Both the position numbers and the translations under genes were made by a program. The notes under the pieces are model-generated. The model did not search any database and was not told the origin of the DNA. It worked only from the letters and a program-made list of their open reading frames with translations. From the NCBI GenBank assembly GCA_016185365.1, contig JACPNP010000058.1, forward strand, positions 1 through 34,870: 34,870 nucleotides of DNA, given 5' to 3'. The stretch comes from Terriglobales bacterium (lineage in GTDB: Bacteria > Acidobacteriota > Terriglobia > Terriglobales > Acidobacteriaceae). Shown piece after piece: positions 1 to 7,925 of the stretch. Position 1 is the stretch's first letter. Each line of letters starts with the position of its first letter.

Positions 1-40
1 AGCTCGTTGGGCTCATAACCCAAAGGTCGCTGGTTCAAAG
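1..40 (+). tRNA. tRNA-Met(CAT) fragment, 5' end off-window, T-arm broken
   Basis: The first 40 bases hold the end of a D-arm, a perfect 5-bp anticodon stem (TTGGG/CCCAA) around loop CTCATAA with anticodon CAT, a variable loop and the 5' half of a T-arm (GCTGG then TTCAAA). The expected 3' half (CCAGC) and the acceptor strand do not follow; the sequence becomes GTTTTTCCTGG and then runs into an IS element. The 5' half lies before the window. It is therefore a truncated tRNA-Met gene, either an old integration scar or an assembly junction. It could be an elongator or an initiator tRNA; the visible part does not decide. Confidence 0.75.
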
Positions 41-62
41 TTTTTCCTGGTCTTCATCCTTG

Positions 63-898
63 TAGGGCGTATCGACATATAGACTTGGCGCGGGCAAGTG
101 ATTGGGGTTGTAATTGGACATGCCCGCCCGCTATGAACTGACCGAATCGCAATGGAGCAAGATCAAAAACATGCTGCCCGGACGCCAGGAAACCGTCGGC
201 CGCACTGCGGTCGACAACCGCCTGTTCGTCAACGCCGTCCTGTGGATCTTGCGTTCCGGGGCGCGCTGGCAAGACCTGCCCGAGCGCTACGGCAAGTACA
301 AGAGCGTGCATACACGCTTTGTGCGGTGGGCGCACAGCGGGGTTTGGGAGCGCGTGTTTGCGGCCTTGGTGAAGGAGCGCGACAACCGGTACCTGCTGCT
401 GGATTCGACCATCGTGAAGGCCCATCAACAAGCGGCCACGGGCCGCAAAAAGGGGGCGCCGACCAGGCTCTGGGGCGTTCCCGCGGAGGACTGACCACCA
501 AGATCCACCTGCGGGCGAACGAATGGGGCGAACCGGTGGACTGCGCGCTCACCGCCGGGCAGGTGCATGATGCCACCCCGGCCGTGACTCTGCTGGGGAA
601 CCACAAAGCCAAATATGTCATCGCCGACAAGGGCTATGACGCGGATGCGATTGTCACCCACATCCGGGCCAAGGGAGCCCGCGCGGTGATTCCCCCCCCC
701 CCAATGCAACCGCCGCCGCAAGCGGCGATACAGCAAGAAGTTGTATCGGCTGAGAAACCGCATCGAACGAGGGTTTGCCCGACTCAAACACTTCCGTCGC
801 CTGGCTACTCGTTATGACAAAAATAAAATTTGTTACCACTTTTTCGTCGCTCTGGCCTGCTGCATGATCCTGCTCAAACCATATGTCGATACGCCCTA
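63..898 (+). mobile_element. IS5-family insertion sequence (IS427-like group)
   Basis: The element is bounded by perfect 18-bp inverted repeats: TAGGGCGTATCGACATAT at 63-80 and its reverse complement at 881-898. Both ends carry TA, consistent with the short TA-type target duplication known for this group. The flanks are also partly symmetric (CCTTG before, GCAAGG after). The single gene inside spans three reading frames and its stop codon TAG lies in the right inverted repeat. At about 836 bp it has the usual size of the group. It separates the tRNA-Met fragment from a broken CDF-family gene. Confidence 0.9.
114..898 (+). pseudogene. IS5-family DDE transposase, two frame changes
   Basis: The reading starts at about 120 (MPARYELTESQWSKI follows a first in-frame start at 114) and shows the N-terminal DNA-binding region of IS5 transposases and the first catalytic Asp (LLLDSTIVKAH). 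At the A5G5 run 447-456 the similarity moves to the -1 frame (GGADQALGRSRGG, then ADKGYDAD with the second Asp). This is a plausible programmed -1 slip on AAA-AAG, as known in this group. A second change occurs at the C10 run near 692-701; after it a third frame gives the catalytic Glu region (RNRIERGFARLK) to the stop at 896-898. The second break is not a known programmed site, so the copy is probably inactive unless the C-run is misread. Confidence 0.85.
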
Positions 899-900
899 GC

Positions 901-1022
901 AAGGGTAAGCGCCTTCAATACTTCACGATCGCGTGGAACAGCTTGGAAGGGCTGGTTGCGATTGCCGCAGGATTATTGGCCGGCAGCATTGCTTAGTGGG
1001 TTTTGGTCTTGACAGCTTGGCC
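901..1022 (+). pseudogene. Remnant of a cation-diffusion-facilitator gene (N-terminal part)
   Basis: Directly right of the IS, the frame starting at 901 reads KRLQYFTIAWNSLEGLV then AIAAGLLAGSIA, which resembles the first transmembrane region of CDF-type cation transporters. It then meets TAG at about 994; a one-base shift restores LVGFGLDS, the usual continuation into TM2. After about 1022 the similarity stops. The piece is only some 40 codons and has no start codon, so it is a relic, broken on the left by the IS and internally by a frameshift. The family call rests on recognition of this short pattern. Confidence 0.6.
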
Positions 1023-1243
1023 CCAGTAATCACGATTGCCAGCGCCCGTTCATCGTCGGTGCAATGCAGCCGGAGTTCTGGCAAGGTGAAAACTATTGAA
1101 ATTTGAAGAATTGTAACTGCTTGATACTGAGGTTATTGTTGGCGGCAAACTCTTGATACCGTTATGTGAATAGAAGCGTCTAAAGGGAAATGGGCAAATG
1201 GCACTTTGACACTCATCGGGTTAATGACGTAAGTTAGTGAAGC
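1023..1243. other. Intergenic region before the metal-efflux operon
   Basis: No gene is visible in these 221 bases. The stretch is AT-richer than its surroundings. A perfect -35-like TTGACA lies at 1206-1211, with a weak -10-like TAAGTT at 1230-1235 (18-bp spacer). That would place transcription start next to the ATG at 1244, giving a leaderless or nearly leaderless message. No clear operator dyad was found. Confidence 0.4.
1206..1235 (+). promoter_or_regulatory. Candidate promoter of the metal-efflux operon
   Basis: TTGACA at 1206-1211 matches the -35 consensus. TAAGTT at 1230-1235 is a poor -10 (three of six consensus bases), spacer 18. The short distance to the start codon at 1244 and the weak -10 make this tentative. 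A weak -10 would fit an activator- or alternative-sigma-dependent promoter, but that is inference. Confidence 0.3.
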
Positions 1244-1603
1244 ATGTTAAGTCAGATTCCAAAAGGACGAATCGTCGCAATCCTCTTGCTGGGTTGGGCA
1301 TTGTTCGATCTCACTTTGCCTGGGGTCTGCCAGACCGACGTTCCGTCGTCGAATGAATTTTCAGTATCGGTTCAGGCGTCATCTCTTATAGCGCAAAATC
1401 TCGGGGCACAGCACAATCCAGTGCCTACCCGGAATCAGACCCCCGGCGTTCCTGACGACTGCTTCTGCTGTTGCTCCCATACCCTGCCGACCCAACCTCC
1501 CCGGATAACTCGAGCATTGGCTGACATCTTGTCGATGCCCGCATTAGAGATTCAGTTCCCAACCATCGATCTTCCCACTCCGTATCACCCTCCTCGCGCC
1601 TAA
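1244..1603 (+). CDS. Small exported Cys-rich protein of unknown function
   Basis: The 119-residue product begins with a short basic segment and a hydrophobic stretch (IVAILLLGWALFDLTL) ending near GVCQ, so it is probably secreted or membrane-anchored. The centre is polar and low in complexity. The striking part is DDCFCCCSH at about residues 71-79: four Cys, two Asp and a His in nine residues, a plausible soft-metal ligand cluster. The C-terminus is Pro-rich. It is the first gene of the efflux cluster, 90 bases before a sigma-like gene. I infer a periplasmic metal-binding or sensing role from the motif and neighbours; no family is recognised. There is no strong ribosome-binding site before the ATG, and the weak candidate promoter lies immediately upstream. 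Confidence 0.7.
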   Translation: MLSQIPKGRIVAILLLGWALFDLTLPGVCQTDVPSSNEFSVSVQASSLIAQNLGAQHNPVPTRNQTPGVPDDCFCCCSHTLPTQPPRITRALADILSMPALEIQFPTIDLPTPYHPPRA

Positions 1604-1693
1604 CCTCCTGACCTACTGCTGACTCACGCGGAGCCTCATTCCGCGATCATTCAGCAACAGTCCAACCCACAGCCCGGAAGGGCAGGTGATGTC

Positions 1694-2149
1694 ATGGAAC
1701 GCATATGGACACAAGTAGAGGTCCAAGGTCTTTACCCACTTTGTGGGCGTCTTGTCTTTCGCTTTAGTCGATTCTTCTTTGGCGAGGATTTACCAGCCGA
1801 AGAGACAGTGCGGAGAGCTTTTAGCGCGTATCTGCGCTGGGCAGAGAGTCTTTCATTGCAGACTCCTCCGAGAGATCTCTTGCGATGTGTGTGGATGGAA
1901 ATGCGATCTGCATGTGACCAAACCGCAATTGTGGTTCAGACAGGCGAGGGACTTGAGCGTGCAATTCTCTCTTTGCCTTGTGATGCGAGAGCTGTGTCCA
2001 TCCTGCGCAATGTACGGGGACTTGGTCCCGGAGAGACAGCTTGGGTCATGGGAATGCCTTCCGTGGATATCTCTCGTCTGCATCTGGAAGCCATGCTTCA
2101 GATCCGGCGCATCTGGAGCTCGAACCGGGAAAATCGCGGAAGGAAATAA
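1694..2149 (+). CDS. ECF-type sigma factor-like protein (divergent)
   Basis: The 151 residues match the layout of an ECF sigma factor. Residues about 10-70 resemble region 2 (LVFRFSRFFFGEDLPAEETVR, with the acidic turn and following helix). Residues about 90-142 resemble region 4 (ILSLPCDARAVSILRNVRGLG, then a helix-turn-helix ending in LHLEAMLQIRRIW), as in LPxxxRxVFLLRxxxGLSxxEIA of true sigma factors. Several usual positions are altered, including GETAWVMGMP for the DNA-binding helix, so promoter recognition may be unusual. It ends 2 bases before the czcC-like ATG, with its last codons serving as the ribosome-binding region, so it is co-transcribed with the pump. No anti-sigma gene is recognisable next to it; the preceding exported Cys-rich protein is the only candidate sensor. 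Function is inferred. Confidence 0.6.
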   Translation: MERIWTQVEVQGLYPLCGRLVFRFSRFFFGEDLPAEETVRRAFSAYLRWAESLSLQTPPRDLLRCVWMEMRSACDQTAIVVQTGEGLERAILSLPCDARAVSILRNVRGLGPGETAWVMGMPSVDISRLHLEAMLQIRRIWSSNRENRGRK

Positions 2150-2151
2150 CA

Positions 2152-3444
2152 ATGGGTAAACTGGAAAGAGAGCTGCACATGAGAGTTGGTTTTCGATTGG
2201 TTTCGCAATTGCTACTTCTGGTGCTTTTGATCTCGCACCTCGGAGCTGGGCAGACGGAGCCCGTCCCCAAGCTGATTGATTTAAAGACTGCAACCGGTCT
2301 AATGATCGCAAACAATCCAACGCTTCAGCGCGAAAAAGGCACGATTGATGTTGCCAGAGGGGATCTTGTGGCAGCCCGCCAGTTGCCAAATCCATCCATA
2401 GACGTCTCTTCCGAAAGCTATCCGGTGTTCGGATCACACCCAGGACCATTCTTCAATAGGCAGGAATTGATTATCCGAGCCGGCCAGACGATTGAAACTG
2501 CGGGAAAGCGGGGAAAGCGGACAGTGTTTGCGGAGAAAGGCTTTGCGAGCACAAAAGCCGCCTTCGACGACGTTCTCCGGCAACTGACACTCGAATTGAA
2601 ATCACGTTATTACGGGATCGCATTCGCCCAAGCGCAATATGAACTGGCAAAAGAGTTGCTGGGTCAGTTCGATGAGCTCCTTAGGTTCTATGAGGCCCGC
2701 TATCAGCAAGGCGAGATTTCCGGTCTGGAGTTTGCCCGCCTGCGGACTGAACGTTTGCGTTTTTATTCCGATATGGGAAGTGCCGAGTTGCAGCTAAAAA
2801 ATAATCGGGCAGCCCTTCTGGAGTTGCTCGGAAGTCCCGCGTTAGACGCAGAGTTCAGTGTGGCCGAAAAACTGACTTCTCTACAGCCGGTTTATTCCAT
2901 CGAGCAGCTTCAACAGCAGGCAACAGCAAATCGTCCCGACCTCCGGGCCCAAGCTGAGCGAGTAGCAAGAGAGAACGCTGATGTCCGTCTGCAACGCGCG
3001 TTGGCGTTTCCTGACATCACGCCTACGGTCGGTTACAAGCGCGATTTCGGCCTCAACACCCTTGCGATTGGGTTCAACCTGCCGATTCCGCTGTTCAATC
3101 GCAACCAGGGCGGAGTCATCCGAGCAACCGCGGAATTGCAGAGACAACAATCGGAATTGATTCGATTACGGCTTCAAGTCAATCGCGAGGTTCAGCAAGC
3201 CATGAATCAGTTAGCTGTACAAACTGCGCTTGTCCAGCAGATAGAAAAGGACTATTTGCCGAGCGCCAAGAAAGTGCGGAGTTCGGCACTGCAATCATTC
3301 AGACTTGGGGCCATCGATCTAGTTACGTTCATCGACGCTGATAGAACATATCGTGAAACCCTACGCAGTTATAACCAGGCGCTTCTGGATCAACATCTAT
3401 CCAAGTCAGCGCTCGAAGCGGCAGTGGGAGGGGATCTGCAATGA
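2152..3444 (+). CDS. czcC: CzcC-like outer-membrane efflux protein (TolC superfamily)
   Basis: The 430-residue product has a signal peptide after a short basic leader (MRVGFRLVSQLLLLVLLIS from the internal Met at 2179) and the two-repeat helical arrangement of outer-membrane efflux proteins. NPTLQREKGTIDVARGDL, LKSRYYGIAFAQAQYELAKEL and FNLPIPLFNRNQG are typical landmarks of the CzcC branch. The trimeric outer-membrane channel would pass metal from the RND pump to the medium. The start at 2152 follows GGAAGGAAATAAC; the reading frame is open further upstream, but that part overlaps the sigma-like gene and is unlikely to be translated. The stop overlaps the next start (ATGA at 3441-3444), showing translational coupling. 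Confidence 0.9.
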   Translation: MGKLERELHMRVGFRLVSQLLLLVLLISHLGAGQTEPVPKLIDLKTATGLMIANNPTLQREKGTIDVARGDLVAARQLPNPSIDVSSESYPVFGSHPGPFFNRQELIIRAGQTIETAGKRGKRTVFAEKGFASTKAAFDDVLRQLTLELKSRYYGIAFAQAQYELAKELLGQFDELLRFYEARYQQGEISGLEFARLRTERLRFYSDMGSAELQLKNNRAALLELLGSPALDAEFSVAEKLTSLQPVYSIEQLQQQATANRPDLRAQAERVARENADVRLQRALAFPDITPTVGYKRDFGLNTLAIGFNLPIPLFNRNQGGVIRATAELQRQQSELIRLRLQVNREVQQAMNQLAVQTALVQQIEKDYLPSAKKVRSSALQSFRLGAIDLVTFIDADRTYRETLRSYNQALLDQHLSKSALEAAVGGDLQ

Positions 3445-4661
3445 ATAAGCGCGCACTCTTTGTTGGCATCGCGACAGTCCTTATATTCGCGGTTGCCACG
3501 TTCGTTTGGAAGCACACGCCTGCTCAGAAAACACAAGTGGCGGAAACGAGCGACCCGAACATGGTGGAGTTGACCCCGGAGCTCCAGCAGACCGGCGATA
3601 TCAAGACTGAAGCCGTAGTTGAACAGCAGATCACAAAGCGCGTAAAGATTACAGGCTCGGTCTCTCCAGACGAGACCAAGCTTGCACACATTGCGCCCTT
3701 GGGTCAGGGCTTGGTCGAGGAAGTGTATGTGAGGCTCGGTGACCGCGTACGCAAGGGCCAGCCGCTGCTTCAATACGACAACATTGAATTGGGAGAGCTC
3801 ATCAGTGAGCATTTGACCGCTCATAGCGAACTTGAGCGCGCGCGGGCCCAGGCTCAGGTTGCGGTCAAGGCGCTTGACCGTGCCAACAATCTTATCGGCG
3901 TGGAGGCGATCTCTCCTCGTGACTTTGAGCTCCGCAAAGCAGAACAGCAAAGTGCACTGGCAGACATCGCCAGCAAACAAGCGCAATTAGCGAGGGTGGA
4001 AGAGAAACTTCATCGTTTTGGCCTGAGCGAGCAACAAGTGAGCGACATCACCAAGAATGAGGGGGGCCACCGCACCGCGTCTGAAACGATTCTGCGAGCG
4101 CCTTTCGACGGGATCGTGATCAAGTATGACGTGGGAAAAGGCGAGCTTGTGGGACAAAACAAGGAGTTGTTTACGATCGCTGACACCGCCAATGTGTGGG
4201 TGCAGGGTGACGTGTACGAGAAGGACTTGGGGAGCATTCCCTCGACCGGAGACTGTATTGTGAATGTGTCCTCGTATGCGGATGTCCCCTTCCGCGGAAA
4301 GATCACATATCTTGGCGATTTTCTCGATCCCAACTCTCGAACTGCAAAATTACGCTGCGTTGTCCCGAACAACGATGGCCGCTTGAAGTTAGAAATGTTC
4401 GCGGACATGGTGATTCCCACAAAGTCGTCCACCACTGTTCTCATGGTGCCAAAGTCCGCCATTCAGGAGGTAAATGGAGATTCGGTGGTGTTTGTGAGGA
4501 AGGATGCCACGCATTTTGAGAAGCGGTCAGTCAAACTTGGCGGGAAGGGCGATAACGACTTCCACGTGATCAGTGGCTTACGTGTCGGCGAACAAGTGGT
4601 TACGCAGGGCAGTTTTTATCTGAAAACCGCAATAATGCGCGGATCCATAGGGGAAGAATAA
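3441..4661 (+). CDS. czcB: CzcB/CusB-like RND periplasmic adaptor
   Basis: This 406-residue membrane-fusion protein has an N-terminal membrane anchor (residues 5-23). A barrel-sandwich/lipoyl half-motif follows (IAPLGQGLVEEVYVRLGDRV, then RKGQPLLQYD), then an alpha-helical hairpin rich in Ala/Gln/Glu (about 120-190), the second lipoyl half (ILRAPFDGIVIKYDVGKGEL) and the beta-barrel and membrane-proximal domains (VPKSAIQEVNGDSVVFV). This order is standard for adaptors of heavy-metal RND pumps. No His-rich N-terminal extension is present, unlike some CzcB. It overlaps the channel gene by four bases and ends one base before the pump gene, so all three are made together. Confidence 0.92.
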   Translation: MNKRALFVGIATVLIFAVATFVWKHTPAQKTQVAETSDPNMVELTPELQQTGDIKTEAVVEQQITKRVKITGSVSPDETKLAHIAPLGQGLVEEVYVRLGDRVRKGQPLLQYDNIELGELISEHLTAHSELERARAQAQVAVKALDRANNLIGVEAISPRDFELRKAEQQSALADIASKQAQLARVEEKLHRFGLSEQQVSDITKNEGGHRTASETILRAPFDGIVIKYDVGKGELVGQNKELFTIADTANVWVQGDVYEKDLGSIPSTGDCIVNVSSYADVPFRGKITYLGDFLDPNSRTAKLRCVVPNNDGRLKLEMFADMVIPTKSSTTVLMVPKSAIQEVNGDSVVFVRKDATHFEKRSVKLGGKGDNDFHVISGLRVGEQVVTQGSFYLKTAIMRGSIGEE

Positions 4662-4662
4662 C

Positions 4663-7518
4663 GTGTACAAGCTCGTTGAATTCTCTCTAAAGAATCGCTT
4701 CTTGATCCTCATCTTCACATTGGTGGTGATAGGCATTGGCATTTGGGCAATGCAGGTTCTTCCCATTGATGCGGTCCCTGACATCACGCCTAACCAGGTA
4801 CTGATTCTTACCAACGCACCTGGATTGGGCCCTATTGAGGTGGAAAAACTGATCACGTTTCCAGTCGAAACTTCGATGAGCGGTTTGCCGGGAATAGTCG
4901 AGATTCGCTCCACTTCACGATTCGGGCTTTCGGCCGTGACGGTCTTCTTCAAGGAAGGAATGGATATCTACTTCTGCCGCCGCTTGGTCCTGGAACGTCT
5001 GCCCCAAGCACGGGAAGCGATCCCTGCTGGATTCGGTACCCCGGAAATGGGTCCCATCAGCACAGGGCTCGGTGAAATCTACCAATTCGAGGTTCGCGGC
5101 GACGGTCACTCACTGATGGATCTGCGCACGGTCCTCGAATGGAATATCGCTCCCCAGTTGCGTACAGTGCCTGGAGTGGTCGAAATCAATGCGTACGGAG
5201 GTGAACTGAAAACGTACGAAGTACAACTCGATGCAGATCGTTTGGTGAGTTACAACATTCCGCTTGCAACGGTTTTCCAGGCATTGGAACGGAACAACTT
5301 CAACTCAGGCGGCGGCTACATCGAACATAATCAGGAACAGTACATTATCCGTGGCGAGGGCCTGATCAACACTCTTCAAGACGTCGGGAACATCGTGGTA
5401 GGCGCAACAAAAGAAGGAACTCCCATCTTCGTTAAGAACCTCGGGAATGTCGCATTTGCGCCCATGCTGCGCCAAGGTGCGGCCACTCGCGATGGGCGGG
5501 GAGAGGTCGTGACGGGTGTAGTCATGATGTTGATCGGCGGCAACTCCAGAGTGGTGGCCCAGGATGTGAAAGCGAAATTGGGCGAGGTGCAAAAAACCTT
5601 ACCGCCCGGAGTGACGATAGACACTTTTTATGACCGAACGGACCTGGTGAAGAAAGCCATTGCAACGGTCACAAAAAATCTGCTGGAAGGCGCCGTTTTG
5701 GTCATTGTGGTGCTGCTGTTGCTGTTGGGAAATATCCGCGCTGCCCTTATCGTCGCGTTGTCGATCCCGCTTTCGATGCTGGTCGCTTTCATGGGTATGA
5801 TCCCGTCTGATATCAGCGGCAACTTGATGAGCCTGGGTGCGATCGACTTTGGCCTGATCGTCGAGGGGTCCATCATCATGGTTGAAAACATCGTGCGGCA
5901 TTTATCAGAAAAGCCGCGAGACAAGAATACCGAGTTAATGCCCATCATTCTTAATGCTGCCCGAGAAGTGACCCGCCCGGTGTTCTTTTCTGTGCTCATC
6001 ATCATCGTTGTGTACATCCCGATTCTGACGCTTGCGGGGGTGGAAGGGAAAATGTTCCGGCCCATGGCGTTCACCGTCATATTTGCCTTGATCGCCTCCC
6101 TTGTATTGGCTTTCACCCTGATGCCGGTACTGGCCTTCTTCTTGTTGAGACGCACTGCTGAGCATGGCGATCCAAGGATCGTCACCTGGCTCAAAGGAAG
6201 GTACATGCCTCTCTTGGAGCGTGCGGTCAGGAAGCCATTGCTGGCCAGTGGGATTGCCGCCGCCACCTTTGTGCTCGGGGTCGCGGTTGCGAGCCTGATG
6301 GGAAGTGAGTTCATCCCCAGGCTGGAAGAGGGGGCTTTGGCGCTGCAAGCATGGCGCTTACCCAGTGTGTCTTTGTCGGAATCGATTCAGAGCACTGGCC
6401 GGATCGAACGGGTCCTAAAGAGCTTCCCTGAAGTCAATACCGTGGTTTCTCGTACAGGACGGGCAGAAATCGCAACAGATCCCATGGGGGTAGAGACCAG
6501 CGATATTTATGTGATTCTTAAGCCCCAAGGGGATTGGACAACTGCACACAGTCGGGAAGATTTGATCGAAGTATTTAACAAGGCGTTACAGGAAAACGTT
6601 CCCGGCAACATCTTCAGCTATTCACAGCCGATCGAATTGCGCATGCAGGAACTCATCGCTGGGGTCCGCTCAGACGTTGCCGTGACACTGTATGGCGACG
6701 ACCTGGACTTGCTCCGTCAGAAAGCCGACGAAATCGTGCGCGTTGTAGCTGCTGTAAAGGGTGCCGCGGATGTGAAGGCCGAACAGACTGGCGGGCAGCC
6801 TTATCTGCGTGTTCAAATCCGCCGTGATGCAATAGCCCGCTATGGCATCAACGCCCGGGATGTCCTGGATGCGATCGAGACCATCGGCGGCAAAGAGGTA
6901 GGGCAAGTATTAGAAGGCGAGAAGCGTTTTGCGCTTCAGGCCCGATTTGGATCCGAAGATCGAAACGAGATGGACAAGATAGGAAATATCAAAGTGGCCG
7001 ATCCTCGCGGCAGACTCATCCCGCTACAAGAACTTGCGGATATAAAGACCGAGGAAGGCCCAGCACAAATCAGCCGGACCAATGCGGTCAAACCGGCGTT
7101 GCTGATCTTCTTGAATGTTCCTGTTGCAGCGACAGGCGGCATATTTGCCTTGGCAATGCGCGGCATGCCTTTCAGCATCTCCGCCGCAGTCGGCTTCATA
7201 GCAGTATCTGGCGTGGCTGTATTAAGCGGAGTTGTGCTGGTATCTCAGATCAGCCGCCTCAGACTTGAGGGTATGGAACTAGGAAATGCAGTCATTGCGG
7301 GATCGAGAAACCTGCTCCGGCCCATTTTGATGACTGCGCTGGTGGCCAGTTTGGGGTTTGTGCCTATGGCCATCGCAACCAGTGCCGGCGCGGAAGTGCA
7401 ACGGCCAATCGCCACCGTGGTGATTGGGGGCTTGGTTACGTCCACGCTATTGACCTTGTTTGTCCTGCCTTCCTTGTACAAGTGGTTCGAGGGCAGGCGC
7501 GGAGATATTGAAATCTAG
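4663..7518 (+). CDS. czcA: CzcA-type heavy-metal RND pump with internal deletion
   Basis: The 951-residue inner-membrane proton/metal antiporter starts with GTG (VYKLVEFSLKNRFLILIF). TM1 is followed by the porter region, and TM4 carries DFGLIVEG with D395, E401 and E408, which align with D402/D408/E415 of Cupriavidus CzcA; the middle acid is Glu rather than Asp. It is about 90-100 residues shorter than family members. At residues 806-812 the text jumps from the late porter motif QISRTNA straight to VKPALLIFLNVP, the start of TM9. The end of the second porter half and TM8 are therefore missing in frame. TM9-TM12 follow normally to the stop. Metal specificity is probably in the Zn/Co/Cd/Ni range; the sequence does not settle it. 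Whether the shortened pump works is doubtful. Confidence 0.92.
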   Translation: MYKLVEFSLKNRFLILIFTLVVIGIGIWAMQVLPIDAVPDITPNQVLILTNAPGLGPIEVEKLITFPVETSMSGLPGIVEIRSTSRFGLSAVTVFFKEGMDIYFCRRLVLERLPQAREAIPAGFGTPEMGPISTGLGEIYQFEVRGDGHSLMDLRTVLEWNIAPQLRTVPGVVEINAYGGELKTYEVQLDADRLVSYNIPLATVFQALERNNFNSGGGYIEHNQEQYIIRGEGLINTLQDVGNIVVGATKEGTPIFVKNLGNVAFAPMLRQGAATRDGRGEVVTGVVMMLIGGNSRVVAQDVKAKLGEVQKTLPPGVTIDTFYDRTDLVKKAIATVTKNLLEGAVLVIVVLLLLLGNIRAALIVALSIPLSMLVAFMGMIPSDISGNLMSLGAIDFGLIVEGSIIMVENIVRHLSEKPRDKNTELMPIILNAAREVTRPVFFSVLIIIVVYIPILTLAGVEGKMFRPMAFTVIFALIASLVLAFTLMPVLAFFLLRRTAEHGDPRIVTWLKGRYMPLLERAVRKPLLASGIAAATFVLGVAVASLMGSEFIPRLEEGALALQAWRLPSVSLSESIQSTGRIERVLKSFPEVNTVVSRTGRAEIATDPMGVETSDIYVILKPQGDWTTAHSREDLIEVFNKALQENVPGNIFSYSQPIELRMQELIAGVRSDVAVTLYGDDLDLLRQKADEIVRVVAAVKGAADVKAEQTGGQPYLRVQIRRDAIARYGINARDVLDAIETIGGKEVGQVLEGEKRFALQARFGSEDRNEMDKIGNIKVADPRGRLIPLQELADIKTEEGPAQISRTNAVKPALLIFLNVPVAATGGIFALAMRGMPFSISAAVGFIAVSGVAVLSGVVLVSQISRLRLEGMELGNAVIAGSRNLLRPILMTALVASLGFVPMAIATSAGAEVQRPIATVVIGGLVTSTLLTLFVLPSLYKWFEGRRGDIEI

Positions 7519-7529
7519 GAGAATTTGCC

Positions 7530-7868
7530 ATGAAGGAGATCAAAGCCATCGTTCAACCATTCTTGGCTGACCATGTTATCGCCGAATTGCAGGCGATACC
7601 TGGTCTTCCCGGCACCACCGTTTCCGAAGTGCGTGGCTTCGAACGTGGGCGGTCGCAAAGCGGGCCGCAACGCATAGCGGGAGACCTTGGTTTTGCTCAA
7701 AAGACCAAGATCGAGCTTGTCGTTCCGGATGAACTGGTCGATCGTGTCCTCGATGTGATTCAAAAACATGCGCATACCGGGAACCCGGGCGATGGCAAGA
7801 TCTTCGTTTATACGGTCGATGAGGTCGTAAGTATCAGAACGGGTGAGCGCGGCGGGAAGGCAATTTAG
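7530..7868 (+). CDS. PII-like signalling protein linked to metal efflux
   Basis: The 112 residues follow the PII fold throughout: MKEIKAIVQPF at the start, a T-loop region, IELVVPDELVDRVLDVI, and the B-loop signature HTGNPGDGKIFVYTVDEVVSIRTGE. The T-loop (RGRSQSGPQRIAGDLG) lacks the Tyr that is uridylylated in GlnB/GlnK, and no glnA, amtB or glnD gene is near. It lies 11 bases after the pump gene with its own AGGAG site. PII-like proteins next to czcA-type genes are a recurrent arrangement; ligand and partner are not established here. I infer regulation of the pump or metal/nucleotide sensing rather than nitrogen control. Confidence 0.85.
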   Translation: MKEIKAIVQPFLADHVIAELQAIPGLPGTTVSEVRGFERGRSQSGPQRIAGDLGFAQKTKIELVVPDELVDRVLDVIQKHAHTGNPGDGKIFVYTVDEVVSIRTGERGGKAI

Positions 7869-7925
7869 CGAACCAGAGGCTTATACAGTAACGTAAGGAA
7901 CTGGAAGCACTCAGAGGACAACGAA

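Noticed and set aside
1743-2159. 138-codon plus-strand frame overlapping the sigma-like gene
   Set aside because: It is a different frame of the same DNA and shows no domain, whereas the 151-residue frame has region 2 and region 4 features and proper junctions.
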